Assembly (NCBI RefSeq): GCF_001280015.1
Contig: NZ_LGDV01000118.1
Span: 248,001 to 312,000 of the forward strand
DNA length: 64,000 nucleotides
Direction of reading: 5' to 3'
Source: Streptomyces sp. MMG1121
GTDB lineage: Bacteria > Actinomycetota > Actinomycetes > Streptomycetales > Streptomycetaceae
The translations under genes were made by a program, and so were the position numbers. Shown here piece by piece: positions 16,851 through 25,205 of the stretch. The notes under the pieces were generated by a model that had not been told where the DNA came from, made no database searches, and worked only from the letters and a program-made list of their open reading frames with translations. The first letter of the stretch is position 1, and each line of letters begins with the position of its first letter.

Positions 16851-17255
16851 TCAGATCCCCCCGACGATCTTCTGCGGCCGGATCCGTACGACCACGCGCT
16901 GGGCGTCGCCGGCGGAGGCCGGGTTGAACTCCGCGTACTTCTTGCCCGTGTACTTCAGGCTCAGTTCGTCGATGAGTTCATGGCCGCCCTCGGTGGTCAG
17001 TTCGGCGGTGCCGCGGATCTCTGCGTACAGGTAGGGCGTGTCGAAGGGCTGGAGGAGGACTGTCACCCGGGGGTCGCGGGTCAGGTTCTTGCACTTGCGG
17101 CGGTCGACCGTCGTGGAGAAGACGATGTCGTCGCCGTCCCGCTTCACCCAGACCGGGGACATCTGCGGGCTGCCGTCGGGCTGGACGGTGCCGACGACGA
17201 CGAACACCGGCTCGTCGAGCTTGGACTTGAGCGCGTCGGGCAGAGGGACGGACAT
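16851..17255 (-). CDS. PPOX-class F420-dependent oxidoreductase
   Basis: A 134-residue split-beta-barrel flavin/deazaflavin protein of the pyridoxamine-5'-phosphate oxidase superfamily. The N-terminal GTVQPDGSPQMSPVWVKRDGDDIVFST and the central KNLTRDPRVTVLL are typical of actinobacterial F420H2-dependent reductases. No membrane segment is present. GGAGG lies just upstream of the chosen ATG at 17255; longer upstream frames would be low complexity. Substrate unknown. It lies between ispF and cysS on the same strand but is 238 bp from ispF and probably has its own promoter. Confidence 0.85.
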   Translation of the reverse strand: MSVPLPDALKSKLDEPVFVVVGTVQPDGSPQMSPVWVKRDGDDIVFSTTVDRRKCKNLTRDPRVTVLLQPFDTPYLYAEIRGTAELTTEGGHELIDELSLKYTGKKYAEFNPASAGDAQRVVVRIRPQKIVGGI

Positions 17256-17493
17256 CGCTACCTCCGGCGAACCATGGTCAACGGTGACTCGGGACTCTCC
17301 CGTACCCTCGCACGCCCCCGGCGCCCCCGCACCAGGAACCCCGATGGCCTCCAGCACACTTCGAGCTCCGGGCCGACGTCGGTACGGCCGGTGGCCGGAC
17401 GGCAAGCCCCGGGCCAGTACCGGATCAGGCCGAGGCCGGGCAGCGAACACCGGGGCGGTGTCGGTGCGGGCAGGTGCCGGGTGGCTCCCGGTG

Positions 17494-17994
17494 TCAGGAC
17501 GTGCGGATCACCAAGGCCGTCGCGATTGCCATCAGGCCTTCGTCGCGGCCCGGGAAGCCGAGGCCGTCCGTTGTGGCGCCGGAGACGGAGACGGGGGCGC
17601 CGGCCGCCTCGGAAAGGATCTTCTGGGCCTCGTCGCGGCGCTTGCCGATCTTCGGGCGGGGGCCGACGACCTGGACGGCGACGTTGCCGATGACGAAGCC
17701 CGCCGCGCGGACCAGCCGGGCGGCCTCCGTCAGCAGGGTCACGCCCGACGCGCCGGACCACTCGGGGCGCCCGGTGCCGAAGTGCTGCCCCAGGTCACCG
17801 AGCCCGGCGGCGGAGAACAGCGCGTTGCAGGCCGCGTGGGCGACGACGTCCGCGTCGGAGTGCCCGGCCAGCCCCGGCCCCTCGCCCTCCCACTTCAGGC
17901 CGGCGCACCACAGCTCGCGGCCCTCCTCGAAGGCGTGGATGTCGGTGCCGACGCCGACCTGGGGGAGCACCGTCGAGGGCGGCTCAGAAGCCAT
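17494..17994 (-). CDS. ispF: 2-C-methyl-D-erythritol 2,4-cyclodiphosphate synthase
   Basis: A 166-residue enzyme of the MEP isoprenoid pathway, converting CDP-ME 2-phosphate into MEcPP. The metal ligands appear in GTDIHAF (Asp, His) and the adjacent loop [11 protein letters not shown]. The family block [16 protein letters not shown] is present near the C-terminus. Its start overlaps the end of ispD by 11 bp, so the two are translated together. Length is normal for a homotrimeric IspF. Confidence 0.95.
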   Translation of the reverse strand: MASEPPSTVLPQVGVGTDIHAFEEGRELWCAGLKWEGEGPGLAGHSDADVVAHAACNALFSAAGLGDLGQHFGTGRPEWSGASGVTLLTEAARLVRAAGFVIGNVAVQVVGPRPKIGKRRDEAQKILSEAAGAPVSVSGATTDGLGFPGRDEGLMAIATALVIRTS

Positions 17995-18736
17995 CGTTCA
18001 GCCTCCTGCGGGCCAGGACCGCCTCGGCGAGGACCAGGTCGAGCGGGCGGGTGACCTTGAAGGCCTCCTCGTGACCGGGGACCGTCACGACCCCGAGGCC
18101 GAGCTGCTCGACCATGCTCGCGTCGTCCGTCACGTCGTCGGTGACGGTCTCGTGCGCGCGGACCAGGATCGTACGGTCGAAGCCCTGCGGCGTCTGGACG
18201 GCGCGCAGTCGGGCCCGCTCAGGGGTGGCGACGACCGGCTCGGGGTCGCCGGGCACGGCGGCCGGCTCGACCTCCTTGACGGTGTCGGCCAGCGCAAGCG
18301 CGGGGACGACGGCGGGCGCGCCCGCGCGTACGGCCTCGATGACCGCGTCGACCGTGTCGACCGGGACCAGCGGGCGGGCCGCGTCGTGCACGAGGACGAC
18401 GCCGTACTCGGGGGGAAGCGCGTCCAGGCCGAGCTTCACCGACTCCTGCCGGGTGTCACCGCCAGGCACGACCAGGAAGTCCGTGCGCTCAGGCAGGGCG
18501 TGCGCGTCGAGCAGGGACTTGACCTCGGCGGCGCCGTCGGAGGGGGCGACGACGATGACCAGGGAGACATGGCGGGACGCGGCGAGTGCGCGGACCGCGT
18601 GGATGAGCATGGGCGTGCCGTTCAGCGCGCGCAGCGCCTTGGGGGCGCCCGGGCCGAGGCGCACGCCCCGGCCGGCGGCGGGAATCACGGCGGCGACGGG
18701 GGTCTGCGCAGGTGAAGGGCGCGATTCGTCAGACAT
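17984..18736 (-). CDS. ispD: 2-C-methyl-D-erythritol 4-phosphate cytidylyltransferase
   Basis: A 250-residue cytosolic enzyme of the MEP pathway, making CDP-ME from MEP and CTP. The nucleotide-binding loop [14 protein letters not shown] lies near residues 14-27, and [12 protein letters not shown] and [11 protein letters not shown] are family motifs. ATG at 18736 is preceded by AGGAACCG. ispF follows with an 11-bp overlap. Upstream lie a 291-bp gap and carD in the same orientation, the usual actinomycete order. Confidence 0.95.
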   Translation of the reverse strand: MSDESRPSPAQTPVAAVIPAAGRGVRLGPGAPKALRALNGTPMLIHAVRALAASRHVSLVIVVAPSDGAAEVKSLLDAHALPERTDFLVVPGGDTRQESVKLGLDALPPEYGVVLVHDAARPLVPVDTVDAVIEAVRAGAPAVVPALALADTVKEVEPAAVPGDPEPVVATPERARLRAVQTPQGFDRTILVRAHETVTDDVTDDASMVEQLGLGVVTVPGHEEAFKVTRPLDLVLAEAVLARRRLNDGF

Positions 18737-19027
18737 CGGTTCCTGTCAGGTTTGTGTGCTCGACCTAGGTGGGTATGGCCTGGAGGAGTGCCGGGCGCGG
18801 CGCCTTGACCGGACCCTTCCGTGACCCTGGTCGAGGCCGACCGTCCGGGCCTGGCACCTCAAGTATCGGGGGATCTTTCTTCGTGAAGGGTTTCCCGACG
18901 TACGACCGCGCGGGTATGAACATGCCGCAGCGCCCGGCGACAGGATCAGTGTCATCGGGCACCGCGGCATTTCACTGTGCTGAGCATGCTGAGCGAGCCG
19001 GAAGCGAGGGAACGCCACCGTGACGCG
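18737..19027. other. Intergenic gap between carD and ispD
   Basis: About 290 bases without a supported gene. Short minus-strand frames (such as PARSYVGKPFTKKDPPILEV-like text at 18765-18962) show no family motif or good ribosome binding site. It probably carries the ispD promoter. Confidence 0.4.
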
Positions 19028-19510
19028 TCAGGAGGCGAGCACCTCGTCGAGCAGGGCCTCGGCCTTGTCCTCGTTCGTGTTCTCCGCGAGGGCCAACTCG
19101 CTCACCAGGATCTGGCGGGCCTTGGCGAGCATGCGCTTCTCACCGGCGGACAGTCCGCGCTCGCGCTCGCGACGCCACAGGTCACGCACGACTTCCGCGA
19201 CCTTGATGACATCGCCGGAGGCGAGCTTCTCCAGGTTTGCCTTGTAGCGACGCGACCAGTTCGTGGGCTCCTCGGCGTACGGCGCGCGCAGCACCTCGAA
19301 GACCCGGTCCAGCCCGTCCTGACCGACCACATCACGCACACCCACGAACTCAGCATTGTCCGCTGGCACACGTACCGTCAGGTCACCCTGGGCGACCTTC
19401 AGCACCAAGTAGGTCTTGTCCACGCCTTTGATCTGGCGAGTTTCGATGGCCTCGATCAGCGCGGCCCCGTGATGGGGATAGACCACGGTGTCGCCAACCT
19501 TGAACGTCAT
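19028..19510 (-). CDS. carD: CarD/CdnL family RNA polymerase-binding regulator
   Basis: A 160-residue global transcription factor. The N-terminal Tudor-like RNAP-interaction domain begins [20 protein letters not shown] and contains [13 protein letters not shown]. The helical C-terminal domain carries LYRRRYK-like [13 protein letters not shown] and [15 protein letters not shown], which contact DNA next to the -10 element. In mycobacteria CarD stabilises open complexes at many promoters and is essential. AAGGGG precedes the start. Length and position next to ispD-ispF match other actinomycetes. Confidence 0.93.
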   Translation of the reverse strand: MTFKVGDTVVYPHHGAALIEAIETRQIKGVDKTYLVLKVAQGDLTVRVPADNAEFVGVRDVVGQDGLDRVFEVLRAPYAEEPTNWSRRYKANLEKLASGDVIKVAEVVRDLWRRERERGLSAGEKRMLAKARQILVSELALAENTNEDKAEALLDEVLAS

Positions 19511-20125
19511 GTGACAGGTACCCCTTCCGTGGCTATCCAGGGTAACACGGATACGGCGTCTTCTGAATGGCGTTTTCGCAGGTCAGGGCATATCTCGGGG
19601 CTTGACAACAGCAACAGGAACGTGCTGCGAGGGGCCTGCGGAAGCGGGTATTCGCAGGTCGGAGGGGCTCTCCGGGCGGGGCGAAACGCGTGCGTCACAC
19701 ACCCCGAGCACCCTCTCCAAGTGGCCTAACGTCCCGATTTGTCCTGTTCCAAGCGTACGACTTCCGCTACTCCGTTCGGCGCTCCGGAGGCGTGTCCGGC
19801 TTGAATCCGGAATTGATCAACGACTGTCACAGGCGCGCCCGGTGATCAATTTTGAGGACGGTCATCGAGGGTTCGCGCATTCCTTCACGGAAAATTTGCG
19901 CGCGGTTATGTGAATGACGGACGAGCGCTCGGCAAAGTGACTGAAGGGTCACTTGTGTCTGGAGTGACGACAGCCCCGTAGTACCCCCAGCCGGAGGGAA
20001 GCCGGACGCTTGGGGAGGGTCGGGTGCGATGGCGCCGGAACGGCTCGGTAACCTAAGGCCGCTGACAGACACTTAGAGCGGCTTTATAAGAAGGCCGCCC
20101 CTGCGTTCAAGGAGTTGCCGCCGCC
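19511..20125. other. Divergent intergenic region, carD / lipoprotein
   Basis: About 615 bases without a convincing gene. Next to the lipoprotein gene there is a TAACCT element (20049-20054) and a GCGGC/GCCGC hairpin (about 20078-20098). The stretch TTGACAACAGCAACAG starts near 19603 and contains a TTGACA box. The interval around 19800-19960 is AT-richer than its surroundings and may hold regulatory sites. Confidence 0.4.
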
Positions 20126-20809
20126 GTGAGCAGCAGCCTTCGACGCGGCGCCCTCGCCGCCTCCGCCATCGTCTTCTCGATCGCCTCGCTCGCCGCCTGT
20201 GGCGCCGGCAACGACTCGCAGACACTGGAGGTCAAGCCGGACAACGCGGCGACCTCCGTCGGCGACATCAAGATCCAGAACGCCCTGGTCATCACCCAGC
20301 CCGACCTTCAGTCGACCGGACCGGCCGTGATCTCCGGGTACCTGTACAACGCGGGTTCCACGGACCAGACCCTGCAGTCGATCACGCTCCCGGGCACCAG
20401 CGAGACGGTCAAGCTCACCGCCGCCAAGGGCCAGAGCCTGACCGTCCCGGCGCACGGCGCCCTGACCCTCGGCGGCAAGGGCAACGCCTCCGCGGAGCTG
20501 CCCAGCGGCCGTGAGGCGGTCAAGGACGGCAACGTCCAGAAGATCACCTTCACCTTCAGCAAGACCGGCGACGTGAGCCTCGGCGCCTTCGTGGTCCCGG
20601 CCACCAGCTACTTCGACAAGTGGGGCCCGAGCACGATTCCGTCCGCCCCGGCGACCCCCACCGGCGCCCCGGGCGCCACCGCCTCCGGCAAGCCTGCCAA
20701 GGGCAAGGGCAAGGGCGACAAGGCGACCCCGTCGTCCACCGCGAGCGGGGCCGCGACCGGCGGCGCCACCCCGAGCGACTCGGCGTCCCAGTCGGTCGCC
20801 GGGCACTGA
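20126..20809 (+). CDS. Conserved lipoprotein, PCu(A)C/DUF461-like
   Basis: A 227-residue exported lipoprotein. The signal sequence has a lipobox LAAC at residues about 22-25, so the mature protein would be anchored by Cys25. The folded part (residues about 35-165) is a beta-sandwich with GYLYNAGSTDQTLQSITLPG and GALTLGGKGNASAELP, resembling the PCu(A)C copper-chaperone fold, but the copper-binding Met/His motif is not evident. The last about 60 residues are Pro/Ala/Ser/Lys-rich. GTG start with AAGGAG upstream. Convergent with phoP across a shared terminator; a phosphate link is not shown. Confidence 0.8.
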   Translation: MSSSLRRGALAASAIVFSIASLAACGAGNDSQTLEVKPDNAATSVGDIKIQNALVITQPDLQSTGPAVISGYLYNAGSTDQTLQSITLPGTSETVKLTAAKGQSLTVPAHGALTLGGKGNASAELPSGREAVKDGNVQKITFTFSKTGDVSLGAFVVPATSYFDKWGPSTIPSAPATPTGAPGATASGKPAKGKGKGDKATPSSTASGAATGGATPSDSASQSVAGH

Positions 20810-20831
20810 GCACCGGGCCACGCCACGCACG

Positions 20832-20863
20832 AGGGCGGCACCCCCTGCCGGGGGTGCCGCCCT
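20832..20863. terminator. Bidirectional terminator, lipoprotein / phoP
   Basis: A 13-bp GC stem (GGGCGGCACCCCC and its complement) with loop TGCC, extended by an A-T pair, between convergent stops at 20809 and 20892. Confidence 0.8.
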
Positions 20864-20891
20864 TCGTCGTGCGCCGTCGGGACCGTACGGT

Positions 20892-21572
20892 TTACGGCTC
20901 GAACTTGTAGCCCAGACCGCGGACCGTCACCAGGTAGCGCGGCGCGCCCGGGTCCGGCTCGATCTTGGCGCGCAGGCGCTTGACGTGGACGTCCAGGGTC
21001 TTGGTGTCGCCCACGTAGTCGGCGCCCCAGACGCGGTCGATCAGCTGCATACGGGTCAGGACGCGGCCGGCGTTGCGCAGGAGCATCTCCAGCAGGTCGA
21101 ACTCCTTGAGCGGGAGGTCGACCTTGGAGCCGGCGACCGTCACCACGTGGCGGTCGACGTCCATACGGACCGGGCCCGCCTCGAGCGCGGCCGGGGTGAC
21201 CTCCTCCGGCTCGCCGCGGCGGCGCAGGACGGCACGGATACGGGCCACCAGCTCGCGCGAGGAGAACGGCTTGGTGACGTAGTCGTCGGCTCCTATTTCG
21301 AGACCCACGACCTTGTCGATCTCGCTGTCCTTGGCCGTCACCATGATCACGGGGACGTTGGAGCGGCCGCGCAGCTGGCGGCAGACCTCCGTGCCGGGCA
21401 GGCCCGGCAGCATCAGGTCGAGGAGGACGAGGTCGGCGCCGTTGCGCTCGAACTCGTCGAGTCCGTCGGGGCCGGTGGCCGCGATGGCGACCTCGAAGCC
21501 CTCCTTGCGGAGCATGTACGACAGGGCGTCGGAGAAGGACTCCTCGTCCTCGACGACGAGCACTCGGGTCAC
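20892..21572 (-). CDS. phoP: Phosphate response regulator PhoP
   Basis: A 226-residue OmpR-class response regulator. The receiver domain has the acidic pocket VVEDEE, phospho-acceptor Asp52 (LLDLMLPG), Thr in VTAKDSE and Lys in VTKPFSSREL. The C-terminal winged helix contains LPLKEFDLLEMLLRNAGRVLTR-type sequence and the wing VRGLGYKFEP. In Streptomyces PhoP activates Pho genes at low phosphate and represses nitrogen and antibiotic genes. Its start overlaps the phoR stop by 4 bp, so phoR-phoP are translationally coupled. Position between phoR and a conserved lipoprotein supports the assignment. Confidence 0.95.
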   Translation of the reverse strand: MTRVLVVEDEESFSDALSYMLRKEGFEVAIAATGPDGLDEFERNGADLVLLDLMLPGLPGTEVCRQLRGRSNVPVIMVTAKDSEIDKVVGLEIGADDYVTKPFSSRELVARIRAVLRRRGEPEEVTPAALEAGPVRMDVDRHVVTVAGSKVDLPLKEFDLLEMLLRNAGRVLTRMQLIDRVWGADYVGDTKTLDVHVKRLRAKIEPDPGAPRYLVTVRGLGYKFEP

Positions 21573-22828
21573 GGAAGGACCTCCGGGGCAGGAAGCGGTT
21601 CGTACGGGGATGACTCGGTGGGAACGCCGGCCTCGTCATCGAGGTCGGGGTCGGGGTGCTGCCCAGCGCGGTCGCGGGCCACGCCCGCCTCCGGCAGTCT
21701 GAGGGTGAAGGTGGAGCCCTGGCCTTCGGCGCTCCAGACCGTGACCTCCCCGCCGTGCGAGGCGGCCACGTGCTTGACGATCGCGAGACCCAGACCGGTG
21801 CCTCCGGTGGCCCGGGAGCGGGCCGGGTCGACGCGGTAGAAGCGCTCGAAGATGCGGTCCTTGTCCTTGTCGGAGATGCCGATGCCCTGGTCCGTGACGG
21901 CGAGTTCGATCATGTCGCCGCCGGGTGCGGAGACATGACGGGCGGCTATGCCGACACGGGTGCGGGCCGGGGAGTAGTTCACGGCGTTCTCGACGAGGTT
22001 GCCGAGAGCGGCGGCCAGCTGCCCCCGGTTGCCCCAGACGTGCAGATCGGCCGTACCGCCGGCGGCCATGGTGATCTGCTTCGTACCGGCCTGGTGGCGG
22101 CAGCGGTCGATGGCCTCGGCGACCAGTTCGTCCACGCGGACGGGCTCGGCGTCTTCGAGAGGGTCGTCGTTCTGCACGCGCGACAGGTCGATCAGTTCCT
22201 GGACCAGGTTGGTCAGCCGGGTCGCCTCGATCTGCATGCGGCCCGCGAAGCGCTGGACGGCCTCGGGGTCGTCGGAGGCGTCCATGACCGCTTCGGAGAG
22301 CAGGGAGAGCGCGCCGACGGGCGTCTTCAGCTCATGGCTGACGTTCGCCACGAAGTCGCGTCGTACGGCCTCGATCCTGCGGGCCTCGGTCAGGTCCTCG
22401 ACCAGCAGCAGGACCAGGCGGGAGCCGAGCGGGGCCACGCGGGCGGAGACGGCGAGGGCCTCGCCCCGTCCGGTGCCGCGCCGGGGCAGGTCCAGCTCGA
22501 CCTGGCGTATCTCGCCGTCTCTCCTGGTGTCCCGCGCCATCTGGAGCATGGGTTCGACGGCCAGCTTGCCGCCGCGCACCAGCCCGAGGGCGTAGGCGGC
22601 GGAGCTGGCCTTGACCACGGCGTCGGCCTCGTCGAGGACGACGGCCGAGGAGCGGAGCACGGACAGCACGGTGTCCACGCCCGGCGGGAGTATGGGATCG
22701 GTATGCAAAGAAGTCCTGGTCGGTCGCTTCTGGTCGCGTTCACTCCAGCGGAACGCCAGCATGGCGATGACACCGGTGAGCACCCCGGCGATCGCTGCCG
22801 CTGCGGCGACCGCCGCGTTCACGTCCAT
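21569..22828 (-). CDS. phoR: Phosphate sensor histidine kinase PhoR
   Basis: A 419-residue sensor kinase with one N-terminal membrane helix (residues about 5-27), a PAS-like region (residues 50-145), a HisKA domain with phospho-acceptor His165 in VSHELKTPVG, and an HATPase domain with N-box NLVENAVNYS, G1 TDQGIGIS and G2 GTGLGLAIVKH. It phosphorylates PhoP under phosphate limitation and is normally restrained by PhoU and the Pst transporter. First gene of phoR-phoP; a PHO box lies 74 bp upstream, indicating autoregulation. phoU is divergent. Confidence 0.95.
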   Translation of the reverse strand: MDVNAAVAAAAAIAGVLTGVIAMLAFRWSERDQKRPTRTSLHTDPILPPGVDTVLSVLRSSAVVLDEADAVVKASSAAYALGLVRGGKLAVEPMLQMARDTRRDGEIRQVELDLPRRGTGRGEALAVSARVAPLGSRLVLLLVEDLTEARRIEAVRRDFVANVSHELKTPVGALSLLSEAVMDASDDPEAVQRFAGRMQIEATRLTNLVQELIDLSRVQNDDPLEDAEPVRVDELVAEAIDRCRHQAGTKQITMAAGGTADLHVWGNRGQLAAALGNLVENAVNYSPARTRVGIAARHVSAPGGDMIELAVTDQGIGISDKDKDRIFERFYRVDPARSRATGGTGLGLAIVKHVAASHGGEVTVWSAEGQGSTFTLRLPEAGVARDRAGQHPDPDLDDEAGVPTESSPYEPLPAPEVLP

Positions 22829-22901
22829 GCATCCAGGTTAAGCAGGGGGTACGACATGCCCACAGCCGTCCGGGTGCGACCTCGGACACTCGTCGCCCAG
22901 A

Positions 22902-22934
22902 GTTCACCTTGGAGCCAGCATTGGTTCATTTGTG
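22902..22934. promoter_or_regulatory. PHO box (PhoP operator) between phoRP and phoU
   Basis: Three 11-nt units: GTTCACCTTGG, a degenerate middle unit, and GTTCATTTGTG. This is the direct-repeat architecture of Streptomyces PhoP sites. It lies between the divergent phoR and phoU starts and can control both. Confidence 0.9.
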
Positions 22935-23034
22935 GTGGCAGAAAAGGACGCGTGCGAGCCCGACCGTGGGAGCGTGGGGTTCGCACCGCCGGTTTCGTAC
23001 CCCGGAAAACACGCACGTAGGAGAGGGAACCCTG

Positions 23035-23724
23035 ATGCGGGACGCGTACCACGAGGAACTTGACTCGATCGGCGACGGTCTGGTGGAGATGGCCCGGCTG
23101 GTCGGGTCGGCGATCGGGCGCGCCACGACCGCCATCCTGGACGCCGACCTGAAGCTCGCCGAGAGCGTGATCGAGGCGGACCAGAAGGTCGACGAACTCC
23201 AGCACGACCTGGAGGCCCGGGCGATAGCCCTGCTGGCCCGGCAGCAGCCCGTGGCCACGGACCTGCGGATCGTCGTCACGTCACTGCGGATGTCCGCCGA
23301 CCTGGAGCGCTCCGGCGACCTCGCCCAGCACGTGGCGAAGCTGGCCCGGCTGCGCTTCCCGGAGCGCGCGGTCCCGCAGGACCTGCACGCCACGATCCTG
23401 GAGATGGGCCAGCTCGCGCAGCGCCTGATGGCGAAGGCGGCCGAGGTGATCATCACGAAGGACGTCGACCTCGCGCTCCAGCTGGAGCAGGACGACGACG
23501 AGATGGACCTGCTGCACCGCACGCTCTTCCAGCACCTGATCGACGAGCGCTGGAAGCACGGCATCGAGACGGCCGTGGACGTCACCCTGCTCGGCCGCTA
23601 CTACGAGCGCTACGCCGACCACGCCGTGGCCGTCGCCAAGCGCGTGGTCTACCTGGTCACCGGCGAGCACGCGGACGAGCTCCAGCAGGACATCCGCCCG
23701 GCGACGGGGGTCGAGGGCGCCTGA
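23035..23724 (+). CDS. phoU: Phosphate signalling regulator PhoU
   Basis: A 229-residue all-helical cytosolic protein with two PhoU repeats. The metal-binding motif pairs are visible as DLERSGDLAQHVAKL in repeat 1 and LGRYYERYADHAVAVAKRV in repeat 2. It starts MRDAYHEELDSI after GGAGAGGG, with normal family length. PhoU tempers PhoR/PhoP signalling and Pst uptake when phosphate is plentiful. It is divergent from phoR and shares the PHO-box region. Confidence 0.95.
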   Translation: MRDAYHEELDSIGDGLVEMARLVGSAIGRATTAILDADLKLAESVIEADQKVDELQHDLEARAIALLARQQPVATDLRIVVTSLRMSADLERSGDLAQHVAKLARLRFPERAVPQDLHATILEMGQLAQRLMAKAAEVIITKDVDLALQLEQDDDEMDLLHRTLFQHLIDERWKHGIETAVDVTLLGRYYERYADHAVAVAKRVVYLVTGEHADELQQDIRPATGVEGA

Positions 23725-23911
23725 TCCTGGGCGGAACGTTTCGACCGGGAGGCCGTACGGCCGGGGGCCGGGCCGACCGCAGCCGTACGACCGTGGGGCT
23801 TGCGGCGCCCCGGCCGGGGCGCGTGGGCGCCTCCGTGCGCCGTTGATGCGCCCGGGGAAACGGGCATGAAATGGACGAGGGCATCTCTGCCCCAGCGTCT
23901 AGGAGGGACCC

Positions 23912-24067
23912 ATGGCCGAATCCCCCGGCATCACGCCCGACCCCACGCAGGAGCGCGAGACCGACCAGCCCGCCGAGATCAGGAGCCTTCCGCTGTTCGG
24001 CGCGTGCGGCTGCGGCTCGGGCTGCGGCTGCGGCTGCCAGTCGGGCAACCCCTGCCAGTGCGGCTGA
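23912..24067 (+). CDS. Small cysteine-rich protein (51 aa)
   Basis: A short gene with a strong ribosome binding site AGGAGGGA (23901-23908) and ATG at 23912. The N-terminal 30 residues are acidic and Pro/Thr-rich; the C-terminal 20 carry eight cysteines in CGCGSGCGCGC and NPCQCG patterns. This resembles a metal-binding or modified peptide rather than an enzyme. A clear terminator follows 10 nt after the stop, which supports a real gene. No family was recognised; metallothionein-like metal binding is one possibility, a peptide precursor another. Confidence 0.7.
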   Translation: MAESPGITPDPTQERETDQPAEIRSLPLFGACGCGSGCGCGCQSGNPCQCG

Positions 24068-24077
24068 AGCACCACCC

Positions 24078-24109
24078 GGGGCCGGTGTGAACTCACTTCA
24101 CACCGGCCC
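24078..24109. terminator. Hairpin terminator after small Cys-rich gene
   Basis: A 13-bp stem (GGGCCGGTGTGAA and its complement) with loop CTCAC, 10 nt downstream of the stop codon. Confidence 0.8.
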
Positions 24110-24144
24110 TTCGCCTGCCCGTGTTCACGCCGTGCTCACGGCCT

Positions 24145-24828
24145 TCATGGCGCCGCATTCGGCGGATCGGTATGGGTGGCGTGCCGGGCCCGGGGCTTGG
24201 CCGGGATCTGGCCGACGAGTTCCCAGAAACACACCAGGGCGGTGACCGGCGGAATTCCGAAGATCACTAATGAGAGCATCGCGTGTGACGAGTGGCTGAC
24301 GCACAGTGCCACGGCCATTGCGGAAGCGGCCAGTACGACGCACCAGGACCGCCGCGCACTGCGGTGCTGAGCGGTGGCGCGCAGGACGGAAAGGGCGGCC
24401 ACGAACCACGGGCCGTACACCGTCAGCGGCCAGCATTTCGCCAGGCTCCCCGGCAGCACCGTCGAGGCGATCACGCACAGTTGGCCGTAGGAATAGCACA
24501 GGGACCATCCGAGCATGCACACCGCGCACAGTGAGACCGTCACGATCAGCAGCGTGATGTGGGTGACGCGACGGCCGCCGTCGAGCAGATGGGATTCCTG
24601 GCGCAGTCGCCGACGGTTGCTCCGGCGCTGGCGCGGTACGTTCGGCGGGGTGGGAGCGGGGATGGTGACGGTCGGCGAGGCCAGCATCTGGGCCAGTTCC
24701 TCGACCGGGTCCCAGTCGTTCGGCCCGATGTCCTGTTCCGGGGCGCTCCAGGCGTCGTCGTAGAGAGGGGCGTCGCCGTAGAGGCCGGCATCGTCGTAGA
24801 GACCGGCGTCCTGCTGAATCCTGTCCAC
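24145..24828 (-). CDS. DUF2637-like membrane protein
   Basis: A 227-residue protein with an acidic N-terminal 50 residues containing repeated YDDA/YGDA motifs, a basic stretch (PRQRRSNRRRLRQE, near 65-78), and about four membrane helices from residue 88 to 205. The layout resembles DUF2637 proteins of Streptomyces, often found on plasmids and integrative elements, though this region shows no other element genes. GGAGG precedes a GTG start at 24828. It follows a 57-residue gene by 21 nt and is probably co-transcribed with it. Function unknown. Confidence 0.65.
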   Translation of the reverse strand: MDRIQQDAGLYDDAGLYGDAPLYDDAWSAPEQDIGPNDWDPVEELAQMLASPTVTIPAPTPPNVPRQRRSNRRRLRQESHLLDGGRRVTHITLLIVTVSLCAVCMLGWSLCYSYGQLCVIASTVLPGSLAKCWPLTVYGPWFVAALSVLRATAQHRSARRSWCVVLAASAMAVALCVSHSSHAMLSLVIFGIPPVTALVCFWELVGQIPAKPRARHATHTDPPNAAP

Positions 24829-24849
24829 GATAAACCTCCGGGCGTGGCC

Positions 24850-25023
24850 TCAGAATGTTCCGTAAAGATCCGTCATGGCCCGCCAGTATTCATTTTCCAT
24901 GGCGCTGAGTCTTTTCATGAAATCATCGAGCAGGTCCGAGCATGACGTGCGGTCCGCATCGTCGTCCCAGCGGAGCGTCCTTGTCGGATGATCTGCGGCC
25001 GTGCGCCAGTCCAATCGAATCAC
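24850..25023 (-). CDS. Hypothetical 57-aa protein upstream of DUF2637-like gene
   Basis: A short frame from GTG 25023 to TGA 24850. An in-frame TAG lies 6 nt before the GTG, so the start is fixed if the gene is real. The product is charged, with a helical second half (SDLLDDFMKRLSAMENEYW) ending TDLYGTF, and looks like a small coiled partner protein. It ends 21 nt before the DUF2637-like start. There is no strong ribosome binding site, which lowers confidence. A PHO-box-like GTTCACC/GTTCCCC pair lies upstream (25068-25096). Confidence 0.5.
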   Translation of the reverse strand: MIRLDWRTAADHPTRTLRWDDDADRTSCSDLLDDFMKRLSAMENEYWRAMTDLYGTF

Positions 25024-25163
25024 GGACAGCTAACGACCATCAACGGAGGCGGGGTTTGGGGCATTCGGGGGAACGCGGGCGCCCTGAGGGGTGAACTTAC
25101 GAGTGCACTCCTACACATGTTTGAAGGAACGGTGAATATGAATGCAATTACATTCCGCGGACA

Positions 25164-25205
25164 CTGGAATTAAATGGTCGACCGCTGGAATTAAATGCTC
25201 GGCGC
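25164..25205. repeat. 21-bp tandem duplication at an MFS gene 3' end
   Basis: CTGGAATTAAATG occurs at 25164-25176 and 25185-25197, 21 bp apart. The second copy contains the stop codon of the MFS gene, so the first looks like a slippage copy of the gene tail in an AT-richer gap. Confidence 0.6.
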
